A DNA stretch of 64,000 nucleotides from Myrica gale (lineage: Eukaryota; Streptophyta; Magnoliopsida; Fagales; Myricaceae): the NCBI GenBank assembly GCA_963930655.1, contig OZ005609.1, forward strand, positions 19,355,001 to 19,419,000, written 5' to 3'. Of this stretch, positions 12,381 to 25,394 are shown piece after piece. A model generated the notes under the pieces. That model was not told the origin of the DNA and searched no databases. It saw only the letters and a list, made by a program, of their open reading frames with translations. The first letter of the stretch is position 1. Every line of letters begins with the position of its first letter. The translations under genes and the position numbers were made by a program.

Positions 12381-12925
12381 AATTACACTTTACACTTATT
12401 CACTGCAATACAATGTGTAATTTGCTCAAACTGCTAAACTAAACTTGCAACATTGCATTCCAAACTACTTTACAATTCTACAGGCATATGCCCCGATTCC
12501 CCTTTTTCTTTCTTTATTTTCCTTCTTTCCAGACGTACACGTACAGCAAATCCATTTTCAATGCAGAACTGGAACCTTCGGAACATTCCACAAGCATAGG
12601 CAGCAAATCCTTTCCTTTTTTTCAAAACATATACAGCGAATCAATTTTCCAACATAAAACAGCACACCAAGAGTCTAAATAATAAAAACCTGAACCTTCG
12701 TTTGTTTTCTAAATGAAGAAAACAAGTCATGATTTACAAAACGGAAGAATAATGCCTTAAGGTCTGGAAACATCCTTTTTCTGTTTTTTTTGTTTTTTGG
12801 GGGGGGTTCAGATGGCGTCTTCCATGCTAACTCTCACATGCCCTGTATCCAAGCCTACCCTGTGAGCTCCAGCGGCAGCAAAATGTCATTGGACAAGATC
12901 TCAATCAGATCGTTGCCGTTGCTGT

Positions 12926-15900
12926 CTAATCTGCTCTCACTCTTTTCGTTGGTGGAGGATTATTCTCAACATCACCTGGTTCTTGCTTCTGGGAGTTTTG
13001 AGTTTCATGTGCCCTTTCTTTCCTCTTCAAATCCCAAGAGCCGTCTTCAGGCACGGTGTTGACAATACTCCTTCCAACTTCTGCTTTTACTTGGTCTATG
13101 TTAGAGGTGTCTGATTTCCCATCTATGAGGGATGGTTGATTCACACGTGACGGTGGAGCAGAATGATCGTCTGCCGTAGACGTGGAAGCCCTAATCCTGT
13201 TGTCCGCAATGTTTCTCTCAAGCATCATTTGAAGTGTTTGCCCTTGTTGTTCAATTTGCAACTGCAGCTTTCTTTGATTCTGTGCCAAAATGGTATCTAC
13301 CATATCAGAACATGTCAAAATCTCTCTCTCTATCCCGTTTCTCCCACCCACATGCATAGACTCTTCTCACAAAACACTAATATTAACAGTTCTAAGTCAA
13401 TAGCCATTTATATGAAACTTTCTCACTAAACATTAAGGCCACGAGTTCCCCAGTCCAATACCATCATAGTTTGAAAGGAGGCAACAGATGCCGAGAATTT
13501 ACACCCAACAAATTGGATCATGGATATTGTGGAGTAATACATTTGGTAACTCAAACTCCTTTCAATAAATTTGTACCACTATCAACTAGCCCTGTGGATG
13601 TTTGTGGAGCTCAGAAGACGATTGGGAATAGATTGGAAAATTTATGAGGGTTATTGACTTTTGACATTACAAATAGCCCGTGTGAATCTTTAACACCATA
13701 TTTTTAACATATTAGGAAGAAGGTACTTAAATACTTGATATAAATATAGCATCACTACTTTTATTTTTCAGTCAACAACTTAACCAAAAAAACCAAAAGT
13801 GAGTTCTGCTACTAACTGCCTACCTCAAGTTGTTCATGAAGCCGCTTCTGAAGTTCCATCTGCAACCGCAATGCTTCAGTGATTCCCATACTCCTGTGAT
13901 TAAAATTTAAATGCTTAGCACAACGTCAATTCAGTTTCACCATAATAGCACTAAGATAAACTAAGCATTTGTAGGAAAGTTTCAGAGAGCTTTGACTGCA
14001 TTATTATTAAAGTTCTAAAGAGCTTTGTATATGGAAAGCAGGGCATTCCTTATAAATGACAAGTCACTTGTTTTTTTCCTTCTTTATCGAGTCAGTCGCA
14101 GGAGATCAGTTAATTATACTGAAAGCTTGAAACAGCAGGACACTTAAATGCTCCATTCAGACAAATCATATATGCGCAAGACAAGTCGATGTACCAAAAC
14201 AACCATAATCAAATCTATTTTCTTAAAAATCTGTGAGAAATTAGACCAAAAAGTCATCAGTGTAACTCACCCACTGCCCAAAAGACTCCTACATACACAA
14301 TCTAGATATCTAAATATTCTGTCTCCAGCTCAAAAGATTAATATTGTTCTGTTATGAAGCAGTGAGACAATGCAAGTAACTGATATATCATAAGGAAACA
14401 ACCATCTATGACACTTGATCTATTGCACTGTTTAAAAGTTGAGAAAATTATGGCATAGGCACAGTACTCATCAACAAAAAGCGGAATAGAGAACACAAAC
14501 AATATATGAATATGTACCAGAACTGGGTACAACTAACTACTTACGTTTTTAGGTCTACAGATTTCACGTCTTCAATAGGAGTCACCTTTTTCTCTGATGT
14601 TCCTGCAAAGAAAAGTTCGAATCATCATACTGCAGCCTGCTTTTTTTTTTTTTTCTAAGCATACTGCAGCCTGCTTAAATTTATTGAGAACCATCAAAGG
14701 AGAAGAAGACAATCAAAATGAACATTAAATTGTGTTCTTCCACAACATTCTATAGCTCAACAAGATAGCAATGGAACCTGACATACGCAAATTCATATAT
14801 ATGATGATATTGTGTTCTGCCAACTCTAAAAAGCAAACTTGTGTATGAAGCCATAGATGGTTAGCGAGTCTTAGGAGTTAGGGCTAAACAGGCCCTTGAT
14901 ATGCAGAGCTTAGAAAAATGTCATTACCTTCTGATGACTCCGGTTTGTATCTGGCTGTTCTATACTTCTGAGGTACCAAAAAACCAAAACAAAATCAGCT
15001 GATTCAAGGCAATGAACGCCTAGCTTCTATGAGGGAACCAATATATAAGCTGATAAAATTTGTAATGCACCTGCAGGTGGCTTTTCACGTGATAGATGGT
15101 CAGGCCTTCATGTTTCATGATATTTTTGACACCCTTTGGAGTAGCTCCTGTTGATTAACATTAAAAAAAGACAAAGTAACATCGTGATTCAGCACAGCCC
15201 TAATGACAACCTAATGATTTCTCATACCCCACTCGTTAAAAAAACTAGGAGATGATAAGGTTACTCACGTTCGCTACCACCAAGCTCATTGACAGCTCTC
15301 ACAAAGGACTCGTGAAGTTCTGGCGTCCATCGCATTCGGGACTTTGTAGGGGGTTGAGTGGTCAACGTGCTAGTAACACTGAGGAGTTCTCCAGATGCTA
15401 CGGACTGTTGCTGATGGATTTGGGATTGCTGCATCAAAATATCAGAAGATGGTTAAAAATAGTTACATTGCTATAGAGTAAAGGAGAGAAATCAGCAAAC
15501 ACAAAATGAAAATCCATTGCATAAAAATGTTTATATTTTTAGACAATTGTAACATGGGTGAAGGGGCATGTGCTTTTTGGCTACATGTATTTGAAACAAA
15601 TGCAGAAAATATTCAAGGGGGTGCGCAAATAACTTGACAATTCAATCAACCCAAAGGGTCTGAGTTGGTTTTCTTCTGTTTAACAAGTTAGTTTGCTTTC
15701 AGAAGTTCAAGATCTATCTAATTCGTTCAGTTTCAACTTTAACGGTTGTCAAACCAGGTAAACTGAACTTTATACACTATTAACTGCATATTTCGCCACC
15801 TATCAAATGTCAATAGCCTTTCCCTTTTACCACTTACAAGAGACAAACACACCGTATCATTTGTTAGTTAATGTGTTTGATAAGGAATTTTACATGTACA

Positions 15901-17478
15901 GGCCAAAACATACAAATGTAAAAATCACTTAATTGAACAACAGGTTTAAATATTGTATCATGACCAAAATGACTAGCCTGATATTATTTAAATTCACCCA
16001 AAGATAAATTATCCAAATGACCCAATGAGACAGTCCCAAACCAACAAGTTGATCCATCCAGACAATTACCTATAGATTGGTCAGATTCCTTTGACCTAAT
16101 AGGACTGGGATAGTTTGGTTTGATAATCTTCCAAATGGATGAAATCACGTTTGGTAGGGAATTTTCCCATAACCAACCTCAACCAGTCCCATGCATACCT
16201 CATGACACAGTAACATGTAATTTTTGCAAGCCTAAGCACTTCAGCTTTCCTGTGGAGGGGCAGTTGCTTGACAATTGCCTTTGTGCCAAATACCATCCCC
16301 AACTCTAACCACCACCCCCACTTTCCCCCTCCCAACATAAAAATGGAGTGGTGGACAAAGTCATGAATTCAATCTCATGGGTTGTGTGAGTTGCTTAGAA
16401 AAAAAACTGCTGTGAAAGTTGAAAGAAGATCAAAAAGGGGTTAAAAAAGGAAATGGTGCAAAAAAAATCCGCACTATAGAAAGCTATCCAGTTGCAGAGA
16501 GACTGTAAAAACTAAGAGCGTGCAATTGACAAGCAATCCTTTTAGCATCCAAAAACAAGAACTTGAGAAGAAACAGAATCTCAAAATAGCTAAAAGATTG
16601 CTGAAGACAATATCTACAAGACTTCACATTGCAAAGCAACCAAGAAATGAAAAGCTACAAAGTATTTCAAAGTTCCAACCCCAAATACCTAAGTGTACGG
16701 TATCTTTGTACAAGGCTAACAGGGATCAGACATAAGACACAAAGGACGCAATTATGTATAAGCATCAGCATCAAGGCAAGTATGAATAAATATCACGAAG
16801 AGTTGAGGAAAAGACCTCTAGTTTGGGATCTGCCACACTAACATCGGGAAGCTCATTCCAATCAGGATCCACCTCGGAGATTAATCCATCAACCCACTGC
16901 CAATCATTTCTCCCAGCATGGTCCTCAGATGGTATGACAGCAGTACTGCTTTCCACCTGAATGTTCTCAACAGGGACACATTCAGGAAAATTGAGAAAAT
17001 CCTGAAGACGATCGGTGCACCAGGAAATATCCTGACTTCCATCATGGTGACTAATCAATGCTGTAGATTGTCCATGCAAACGTGAAGAATGGGGTGGTGG
17101 AAAAGATGCCCCCTCAGCTGATGACTGGGAAATGAATGGAGAATTCCGGGAATGCCTTCCACGTGGGGAAACTGAAGAAAAATGAATATCAGTAGCAAAT
17201 CCAGGAGACGTGAACAACTGCCCATCGATATTGCTATTAGAAGCTACTAAAGAACCCTGCGCGGAAACGGGATTTCTCATCAGTTCCCTCTCTGAGGAAA
17301 ACTGAAAAGAACCTGGAAAACTGGAATAGTTGTCTTCAACAAGGGGAGGAAGAACTGGTAGTGATGAAGACATAGCTCCAGAAGCCCCCAAGTTACTGAG
17401 ATGCTTTGCACCTGATCTCTGAACAGGTAAAGCAGGGTACATATTCATTGTTATTGATGCATTCAAAGTGCCAACCAC
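12926..17478 (-). CDS. PHR1-like MYB-CC transcription factor (phosphate starvation response family)
   Basis: MYB-CC factors of the PHR/PHL group bind P1BS (GNATATNC) sites and control phosphate-starvation genes; SPX proteins restrain them through the coiled coil. Seven coding exons on the minus strand are in phase with GT-AG borders: 17478-16816, 15428-15269, 15147-15071, 14967-14928, 14602-14545, 13893-13824 and 13279-12926 (TAG). They give 1,422 nt, or 473 residues, close to the family length. The first exon is a Ser/Pro-rich acidic N-terminus typical of PHR1/PHR2. The MYB domain spans about residues 252-304, starting RMRWTPELHE and including SHLQKYRTARY. The MYB-CC coiled coil spans about 334-382, with LRLQMELQKRLHEQLE. 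The C-terminus ends in a basic KRVRAD tail. The start could instead be a Met 10 or 12 residues downstream (MNMYPALPVQRS); the ATG at 17478 is simply the longest. No disabling change is seen. Which PHR/PHL orthologue it is cannot be settled by eye. Confidence 0.92.
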
Positions 17479-18900
17479 TCACTCGGACTTGCTAGCACTT
17501 CTTCTAGTGCCTGTTAGAGGAAAATAAGGCAGATGGTCATCAGCTAAATTGAAATTTGGTGAAAATAATCTATTAGCAGAAGGTCCAAGAAAGGGAGAAA
17601 ATGGATCTAGCTGGAGGCAGCGATCCTATCTAACAAAGGAGCAGAAAATAAAATGGATCGAATGTCACTAATACAGCACTCGAGAAACATCGTATTATTC
17701 TGTTCTATTCAGATGGTCCACGTAAGACAAGCGGCAGCGCTTTTAGCATTTCAGATTCCGGAGATAGATGGCGTTCATTCCTCCCATATGTTCGAAAAAA
17801 CTGTTATTTAGTATATCCTAGCGTTGGAAGTCACTTGAAAAAATTAAAAGGTCCCCAAGAAAAAGAGGCCTAAGCCCAATTAAGAATCTTTAATGGCACA
17901 ATTTCATCATGCGTAAGCGAAATAAAAGACATTAATGCGAAGGTAACAAATGCACCAATTCAAGCAGAGATGCAACTTTAAAGTTCCAACAATATTTAAT
18001 AGCACAAAAGAAGAATTCACAAAAAGCCACGAAGCTAGACCAAGGAGCATCATCTTGAATCAACTATAATCTATCCAACTCAACAATTATAAACCTCATT
18101 TCATATCGGAACCACAAATCCATATCCCTCCAATAAGTACTATGGAATGATTACATGTAAACAAAAGTGAAAGTGGCAAAGAGTTCACATGTTAAAGAAA
18201 CTAAACCCAAACTTCCGTAGTCATCGGCCGATCATCAAAAGCTCAATTCTGTATCTAATACCATTCAAGAGTACGAGACAGAAAGTATGAGCTCAAACCC
18301 ATAGTGGAATTCATCCATTAGAACAAAATCCTCACGTCCCGCCATCCAAACCAAAATCAACTGAGACAGGAACCAAACGCACCAACCCAAAAGACCCAAT
18401 CACCGAAGCCTCACATAAAGGATTCAAGATACATAAAAATAAAAGCCGAACGGAACACTAGAACAACAAGGGCGAAGGATTTTAGATGCACGAAAACACA
18501 TATTATCGAAATCTAACGTCGATATTAAAGGCAACTCATTTCAGGACGGAACAAAAACAAATTGGGCGTTGCAGATTATACAAACACACAAAAAAACACA
18601 CACACACACATATATTGACCACTCAAAAACCCGAGCAGTATATCGAGGAATCTTACCAACAAAGTAAAGAGAAATTCAATCCGAAAACCCAAAGTTCGGA
18701 GCTGGACCGCAACCCGATGCACAAAGGCGGCTGAAGCCGAAACGAAAGCAGAGGAGAGACAGGACAGGAAAAAGCATCCAATTAGCGAGAGATTCTGGAG
18801 AGACAAGAATATCAGATAAACGATAATGGCTTTGTTTTTCTTCTTGACTTCAACAATCTCTCTCTAAGAAGGGAGCAAACGTATTTAGCTTTATTTGTCT
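17479..18900 (-). promoter_or_regulatory. Leader and probable promoter region of the PHR-like gene
   Basis: This region lies directly upstream of the PHR-like start codon. Pyrimidine-rich leader-like sequence (on the minus strand, GAGAGA on plus) and CTCTCT tracts occur at about 18,855-18,905, and a (CA)n run at 18,588-18,609. The leader may contain one or more introns, as in many PHR genes, but I could not fix their splice sites. Open frames here (for example 18486-18734) show no protein features. Approximate assignment by position. Confidence 0.35.
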
Positions 18901-20820
18901 CTCTCTATGATTGATGTGCACGGAAATACTATCCTGCATCTGCTAGCGTTGGACCAATGAGTTTGATTGCGTTGGTGTGTTTTTTTGGTTTCGATGACTC
19001 GGAGGACGTTGACTGGGAACAAGGTGTTTGATAAAAGTAATGGATAAGTGGCTTTATTGGTTTTTGAAAGGCTGCTATAGAGTTAGGTGGGGCCCATCCC
19101 AAGAAGGCCAACCTTCTTTTGGTCCTCTTAAGTACGTCTCTGTGTTTACCAAGACCGCTTGGTGTTTTCTTGGGTTTTATCCAAATACTTATCTCTTCCA
19201 CCAAAGGGTACTTATAGGGGCACAGCAAGTAATACAGACATATAGGACAGATCCAGCGAAGGCTGAAATTAGCTACTCCAAGTCACAGCGAAAATTATAA
19301 GATTTTAGAAAAATTAGTGAATATTCATGTTGAATAATATTTTATAGATATTTGTGTAAAGTGGAAAGAGAAATGATTTAATATAATTATTTAATAAAAA
19401 AATATTTGAGTTATGTGAAAAAGTATAGAGAGAACAAATTTATGTTAAATAAAAAAAGTAAAAAAAGGTTGGAAATTGTGTTAAATGTACTGGTATTTAT
19501 GTTTGAATTCTTAAGATGTTCGGTGATAGTTTTGTGAATGAATTTGAATCCTAAAAAAAATAAAAAACGAACGTAACCAGGTTTTTCTTTCTCTCCCTGG
19601 GAGAGGAAAATTTGTACTCTACGTGGAATGAATCCAAAAAAAAAAAGAAGGAGGTTTCAGTGACCTTTTGATGGTTTTAACTCTACTGTGTTCTATTTAC
19701 GTGTCATCAACTTTGAGTATTTTTTTAAAAAAAATACTTTACTCATTTTAACAAGAGCGTCTTTCACCATTTAGACCACAGAACTAATTTTTAAGATTGT
19801 AACCTTATGGCACCTTTAAACTTATGTGTACTTTGATATTAGAGTGCAAACTGTAAATTTATTAGTAATTTGGGGTGTAATGCCTCCAAGTTTGGTAGTC
19901 GGAAACAAATATGATAATTAGAAGGTATAATATATAATTTTTATTTATTTATTTAAAAAAATTGTACTTTTTTAAAAAATAAAAATAAGCCTAAATAATC
20001 AAGTTTGGTATTGAAAAATTGCAAAAGAGTCTATAGAGTAAGAAAAGATATTTAAATTTCTATGATTACGTTTTTGTTCAAATCTAATTCCTCTTGCTCC
20101 TTTTAACAACCGTAAATGCAGATGGTGAAAGTTAATATTATCAAAATGAAAACGTGACTATAGAGAGTATGTCTTTTCTTTCTTTATTTGGTAAGTATTA
20201 TCTCTAATTTCAGCAACCTTGAGAGAATGGGTTCCAGATAACAACACATGGAAGTTCATTTGAGTAATTGCAAGGAAACCAAAGGTATTTTAGTCGTGTT
20301 TTGATTAAACAGCTGTCAAGCTCTCCATTGGTCCACGTATAAAATAGGCACCAACTTAGAACTATCGCAAAAGTTTGGATACAATGGCCCCCACCTTATC
20401 TTTGGCTGTATTACAAAAGTGATTGGTTAAAGCCTCCATTCCAACTGCCTATTAACACAAAGATTCAAGCGAAGAAAAGAGGGTTAACCCACCTCACAGT
20501 CACTGTGAGTGTGACTAAAATTCTCCTCTTTTCAGATTGTTAGACGCCACAGCTCCACTACTCACCCGACTCATTTCCTTTCCAACAAATTTTGGTATAT
20601 AATAATTAATAAAGAGTAGAGAAAAATGATTTAGTAATTTTTTTATATTTTTTTATAAAAATAGATAAGTTGATAAAATAAATAAATAAATTATTTTATT
20701 TAAGCAAATATTTGAGGCCACCAAAATTTTAAAAACTAAACACCACTAATCTGATAATTATAAATAACAGATTAATTTTTAAAAGTGATGAGGTGGGTTT
20801 TTCCCTTTTATTTTCTTTCA
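18901..20820. other. AT-rich intergenic DNA
   Basis: Non-coding spacer between the PHR-like gene and the repeat block. A perfect P1BS-type octamer, GAATATTC, lies at 19319-19326, but one such match is expected by chance every few kb. A TATAAAATAG string near 20,338 could be a core promoter, but no downstream gene is recognised. An open frame at 19028-19300 has no features supporting a gene. Confidence 0.4.
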
Positions 20821-21540
20821 ACCCTGTCGGGAAATGATTAGCACTAAAGATTCAATTTCAGATGATAACACTGCATTTTCATTAGCACATCTTAATACAA
20901 ATGATTATCATATTTTATTAGGAGATAACAAATCCTTGAACAATTGAGTAATCCCCAAAGTCAAGGACACGCATTTATATAAACATTATACATTCGCATT
21001 TAATACATATTATGCAATTAAAACTATTGAACAATTGATACACATTGGTAAAGAATATGAATCAATTCATCTTCTTCATACTGACATGATTAAAAAATCA
21101 AGCTCAAGATTTTAAATATATGCATATGAGCTTTGTTCAAATAACCGATACACCTCTCACACGACAAGGTTTAAATGCTTATGGTCTTCTTTGTTTACGT
21201 GATGGTCAACATAATCAATTTTCCAATTCTCTACTTGGTATAGTTGAATTTCTTTACGTCAAAGACCTATTTATTTTTGCTTAAACCTTCAATAATTTTT
21301 CAGCTTAATGCAGAATTTAAAGTACGATATTATAATTTTGAATATTTTTCCATCATCCTTCTTTCTTTTCTCATATAAATTTCTAATGAGAGCTTTCTTG
21401 TTTATGCTATTTAAATTATCTTTCTTTTTATTATTGTGAAGTTTATATATTTTCTTTGTGTTTTACATTTACATTCATAAGGGTATCGAGTTAGGCAGGG
21501 TAATTTGGGTGACGAGGGGCAAAACCGTAATTATAGGGCT

Positions 21541-21690
21541 GACTGAAGGACAGGGCTGGCCGAGTGGTGAATGACAGGGCTGACCGAGTGGTGAGCGACA
21601 AGCCTGACCGAATGACAGGGCTAGCCGAATGATGAGAATGACAGGGCTTGCCGACTTGTGAAGGACAGGCTTGGCCAAGTGATGCATGCC
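21541..21690. repeat. Minisatellite with GACAGGGCTGACCGAGTG units
   Basis: About six imperfect units of 20-26 bp, each built on GACAGGGCTGGCCGAGTGGTGA, lie within the solo LTR. Units drift (AGCC/GACC/TGCC variants) and spacing is irregular. Open frames on the minus strand across it are by-products of the repeat. Confidence 0.8.
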
Positions 21691-22371
21691 TGAACCCTGT
21701 ATGCCCGATCATTCTGCGGAGACTCACCAGACTTACTTTCCACGTGTTTTAATCATATGAAGAGCATTTAATGCCTTCTTATCCAATTTTAGCTAGACGT
21801 CTAAGTGGTGTCTTGTGATTGGTTCACACCTTGACTTATTACTTGCCATAGCTACGTGAGATATGGGGTACTTTAGTGGCTTTTTATGATTGGTTGGTAT
21901 GTGATTTTCCAGAGATTTTCCTAGCCTAGAGTAGGGAACGTAGGCTGGCCAGGGGGAACTCAACATTATAAGTATAAAAGAGAGACTTACGCGACTGACC
22001 TGATAGCAACCGAGAATTTTCACCTGACCAAAAGAGAAGGGAAGGGAAGTGACGCGAGAGAGAAAGTGAGAGAGTGAGACCAGCTGACCAAAGGAAAAAC
22101 CACAGGATAAGGGAGAGACCGAGGTAGTTCTAGCCTGCATTTGTCTTCTTTCCCATCAATTGTTTTCTTCCTTTTCTAACTTATTTCCTGCTGTTTAGGT
22201 GTCTTTACAGGAAAAGCAGTGCATCGACCAGGTAAGGGTGAACTAGCTTTACATGGGGGTTGGTAGTAATGGGACAAGTATGAAACCGGGGATTTTTATT
22301 TTTTTATCTTTGGAATAGTCACATGCGTTTAGGAGGAATAATGAGGGCTTTTAGTGAAAAACCTTTACTAT

Positions 22372-22685
22372 TCAAAACTACCCTAAGAAATCCTTCGAGT
22401 TTTGCTATAATATTTGTGTACGTGTAGTATATGATCATAGTAGGTCCCAATAAAAATTGCAGGGTAATATGAGGTCAGAAAAGGTTGAAAGTACCCCTGG
22501 AGGTCTCTAAGGGCAGTTTCGGCATTTCTCAAAACAACCCCACGGAATCTTTAGAATTTTGGCCTGAAAATTGGTGTACATATAGTACAGGAGTGCAGTA
22601 GATCCCATTAAGAATTGCAGGGCTATCTGAGGTCAGGAAAGTTTGAAAATACCCCTGGAAGTTTCAAGGGCAGTTTTGACATTTC
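22372..22685. repeat. 157-bp tandem duplication inside the solo LTR
   Basis: Two diverged copies, 22372-22528 and 22529-22685, share landmarks in the same order: TCAAAAC, GTGTAC, TAGTA, AATTGCAGGG, TGAGGTCAG, ACCCCTGG, AGGGCAGTTT and CATTTC. Confidence 0.85.
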
Positions 22686-24012
22686 ACTAATCGTTGATGT
22701 AAAAAGGCCCGAACTGGAAAACTGAATTTATGGATGTCTAGAGCAAGAAAAATAGATAGAAAATCTCAAATTTGAGACTATACCGAGTAGAAATAGGGGC
22801 TCAAATCACAAAACTCGTTTAATGTCCTAAATAGATTTTAGGCCCCTTAATCATAAACAAGACCAGAATACGTTGAAACAACAGTGGCCTATAAGGTAAA
22901 TGTACGTAGAAAAATCTGTTACTCTCATATAAAGAGAAAAGGCCAAAAGACTTTGGGGACCACCTGGGGTTGGATCCTTTGAGAGGAAAAGGTTTTTATA
23001 TGCCGTAAAAGTTTTTATTGATGACTGAGAAAGATTTTGTTTTTGATTGACCAGGAAGGACTTATTTTTACCGAGAAGATGTATTTGCATTGCCCGGGAA
23101 AGACTTTTTATATATATTGAGAAAATTTTTGCTTATAGGGTCGGGAAGTGTTCTTTTTGTATTAAAAATGCTTGGAGAGTTTTATATAAATGCCCGGGGA
23201 GCTCTTTTATAAAGGCTCGGGGAGTTTTATAAAGGCCCAGGAAAATATTTTCTTTATATGCCCAAGAAGATTTTTCATATGGCTGGAAAGATTTTATTTC
23301 CTTTTGGAAATAGTAATTTCAAAAATAGTCAAAGGCCCTAAAATATGTGAAACTCTTCTTGAAAAGTCGGTCAAGTGGGTTTAGAAATAAAAGAAAAAGA
23401 AAAAGTTGTATAAGTTGTTAGACTTGCCTATTGCAGCATGTGGTATTTCTATTGTGCTAACTATGATGATTTCAATACTAGGTTGACCGAGTCTAACACA
23501 TGAACATCATGAAAAGTTAAGTCTTCAACTAGACCCAGCCACCTATGCATGAAGAAAAGCTACTGTGAACTTAGGTTGCCTTATTCTGTTATATATGATA
23601 GGTAATATATGAGATCTATGCAAATATGTGATTACTTGATTATGTTGCATGATCCATGGAATTCACGATTCCTGATTTTCAATGAGACATATGATATATG
23701 TTGCTTCATCCTGTCATGGAGCATGTCATGGGTGTGAGGATTGTAGTAACAGAATAACAGAAATGAAACTCATACCTAGAGGTGGTCCTATGAAAGGGTG
23801 ACGGTACCGATCACAGTGGGATAGTGCAAGCCACCACTAAAAGGATTGTGGTAGGTATCCCTGACGTTGTAATAATAAACGCTTGATAGGGTCCTGGTGT
23901 CGGAGCACGGGACAGCCCCATAGAAGTGAAGGAGACGCACAACCCTACTCTGGGGGATAGAACAGAGCAATGAAAGGACACCTCTATAGAACAAAAAATA
24001 AAGAAAAGAAAG

Positions 24013-24240
24013 GAATATTTGATGTTCAAGTATGGTTAAGGTGTTACATATTATGAATGATATGTATGAGCGTTGACATGAGACATGCATACTGTGAAGA
24101 AAGAAAAGAAAAGAAATGAAATGAATATTTGATGTTCACGTGTGGTTATGGTGTTGCATATCATGAATGATATGTATGGGTGTTGACATGAGACATACAT
24201 ACTTAACGCATACTGTGAAGAAAGTGACAGAGACAGAAAA
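24013..24240. repeat. About 110-bp tandem duplication inside the solo LTR
   Basis: Two copies share AATATTTGATGTTCA, ATGAATGATATGTATG, GTTGACATGAGACAT and CATACTGTGAAGAAAG in order, offset by 110 bp, with short A/G-rich runs between them. Confidence 0.85.
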
Positions 24241-25394
24241 GAAAGAAAGAGAAAGAACCGGGAAACATATGTATCATCCCTGCATTGCATCGATCATACT
24301 ATGGTTAATCTGTTTATGATTATCAAAGTTTAATTTGTACGATTAACATGCTATTATTATTGTTCATAACATGTTCCCTTTCCCCCCTTACTGAGTCAGT
24401 AAGACTCACCCCTTTGTTTGCTTAATTTTTTTGTATGTACTGTTGTGGTTGTGGGCATCGGGCATATTAGAGATATTGACTTGTATGAGCGAGATGATTT
24501 TGGATGTTGACCCGTACATCCTAGTGATGACGATATCGACATTCGCCACTGAGTCGGAGATTGATTAGACATCTGTAATAGTTCTTATTGAAGGTTTAGA
24601 TAGATCCAGTTGAAGTTAGCTAGTTTCATGAATGTTGTTGGGTGGAAAACTAGACAGCTTCTACTTTTGTACTTATTTTATTCTTGTTTTTCCTCATGAA
24701 GTTTTCCTATAATAAATGCATATGATTTTGATACGATAGTTTGAAGATTTTTGTCATTCTCGTTTTAAGGCATTAATTTCTTTTGTTCAAGTTTCTAAAC
24801 CGATTTGCAGCCTTTCTCTTATCAATAATCTTTTAATCAAGGCTTTCGCTAAAAAAAATTCAGAGGGCATGAAAGTGATCCTAAGAGTTTTATCGTGCGA
24901 TAATCCCCGAACTTTGTGCATGCGATTACTATACGCGAGCCGAGAGGGTAAGTACCAGCACGTGGCGTGACAGCTTAATACCTTGTTGTCGTATACATGC
25001 TCCATTATAAACTTATGAAAACTACTATTGATCCCGAATCAAAAGTTAGATCTTTTTCTGGTAAAAATTTAATATTAAATAATAGTACTGAATTTTATAA
25101 TATTATTATTCCTCATATGATTAAATAGGATGACATAATTTTACCTGATCAATGGAAACTTCCTTAAATTGTATATCCACCCAAAAAACAAAATAAGTAA
25201 ATTGAATATTTTGTTCAACATAAAAATGGGTCAGTCGTTTTATCTTTTGCAAATAATAGATCTTTTAGATCTTCAACAAATTTTTAGGTAGTATGAATTA
25301 TATTAGTGATTTTTATATATTATGTAAACCTATATTTGCTCGTTTATGAAATAACTTATCTCCTTAGACTTCGACACCTGTTGAAAATTGCCGA

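Larger units (their letters stand above)
21309..24972 (+). mobile_element. Solo LTR of a large Ty3/gypsy-type retrotransposon
   Basis: The right end, ...CGTGGCGTGACA, is the typical 3' end of long plant gypsy (Tekay/Del-like) LTRs. An R-region-like block, TTACTGAGTCAGTAAGACTC, lies near 24,389-24,408, followed by a T-rich stretch. Internal text such as GGGCAGTTT(C/T)GGCATTTC repeated in tandem is also LTR-like. No gag, protease, RT or integrase frames were found, so this is a solo LTR of about 3.66 kb. GCTTAA occurs on both sides (21303-21308 and 24973-24978) with TG...CA ends, but a 6-bp duplication and a TGCAG start are unusual, so the left border is less certain than the right. Confidence 0.6.
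20850..25290 (+). pseudogene. Endogenous pararetrovirus (Caulimoviridae) movement-protein fragment, split by a solo LTR
   Basis: Plus-strand frames at 20,850-21,308 and 24,973-25,290 resemble the movement protein of plant caulimovirids, in order and spacing. The most telling block is at about 21,110-21,240, with the conserved LTR-x-GL...LRD and SLLG-type features. The second part contains a YKLMKT block near 25,003 followed by a segment rich in Asn and Ile. There are several in-frame stops and at least two frameshifts, so it is long dead. Only the movement-protein region is present; no reverse transcriptase or coat region was recognised nearby. The 3.66-kb solo LTR at 21309-24972 interrupts it, and some residues between the halves seem to be missing. 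Family-level identification rests on motif memory, not alignment; the genus is unknown. Confidence 0.6.

Noticed and set aside
19028-19300. 90-codon plus-strand ORF upstream of the PHR-like gene
   Set aside because: No domain, no splice context, and an overlapping ORF of similar length on the other strand.
19319-19326. P1BS octamer GAATATTC as evidence of autoregulation of the PHR-like gene
   Set aside because: A single match is expected by chance at this density and it lies well upstream of the likely transcription start.
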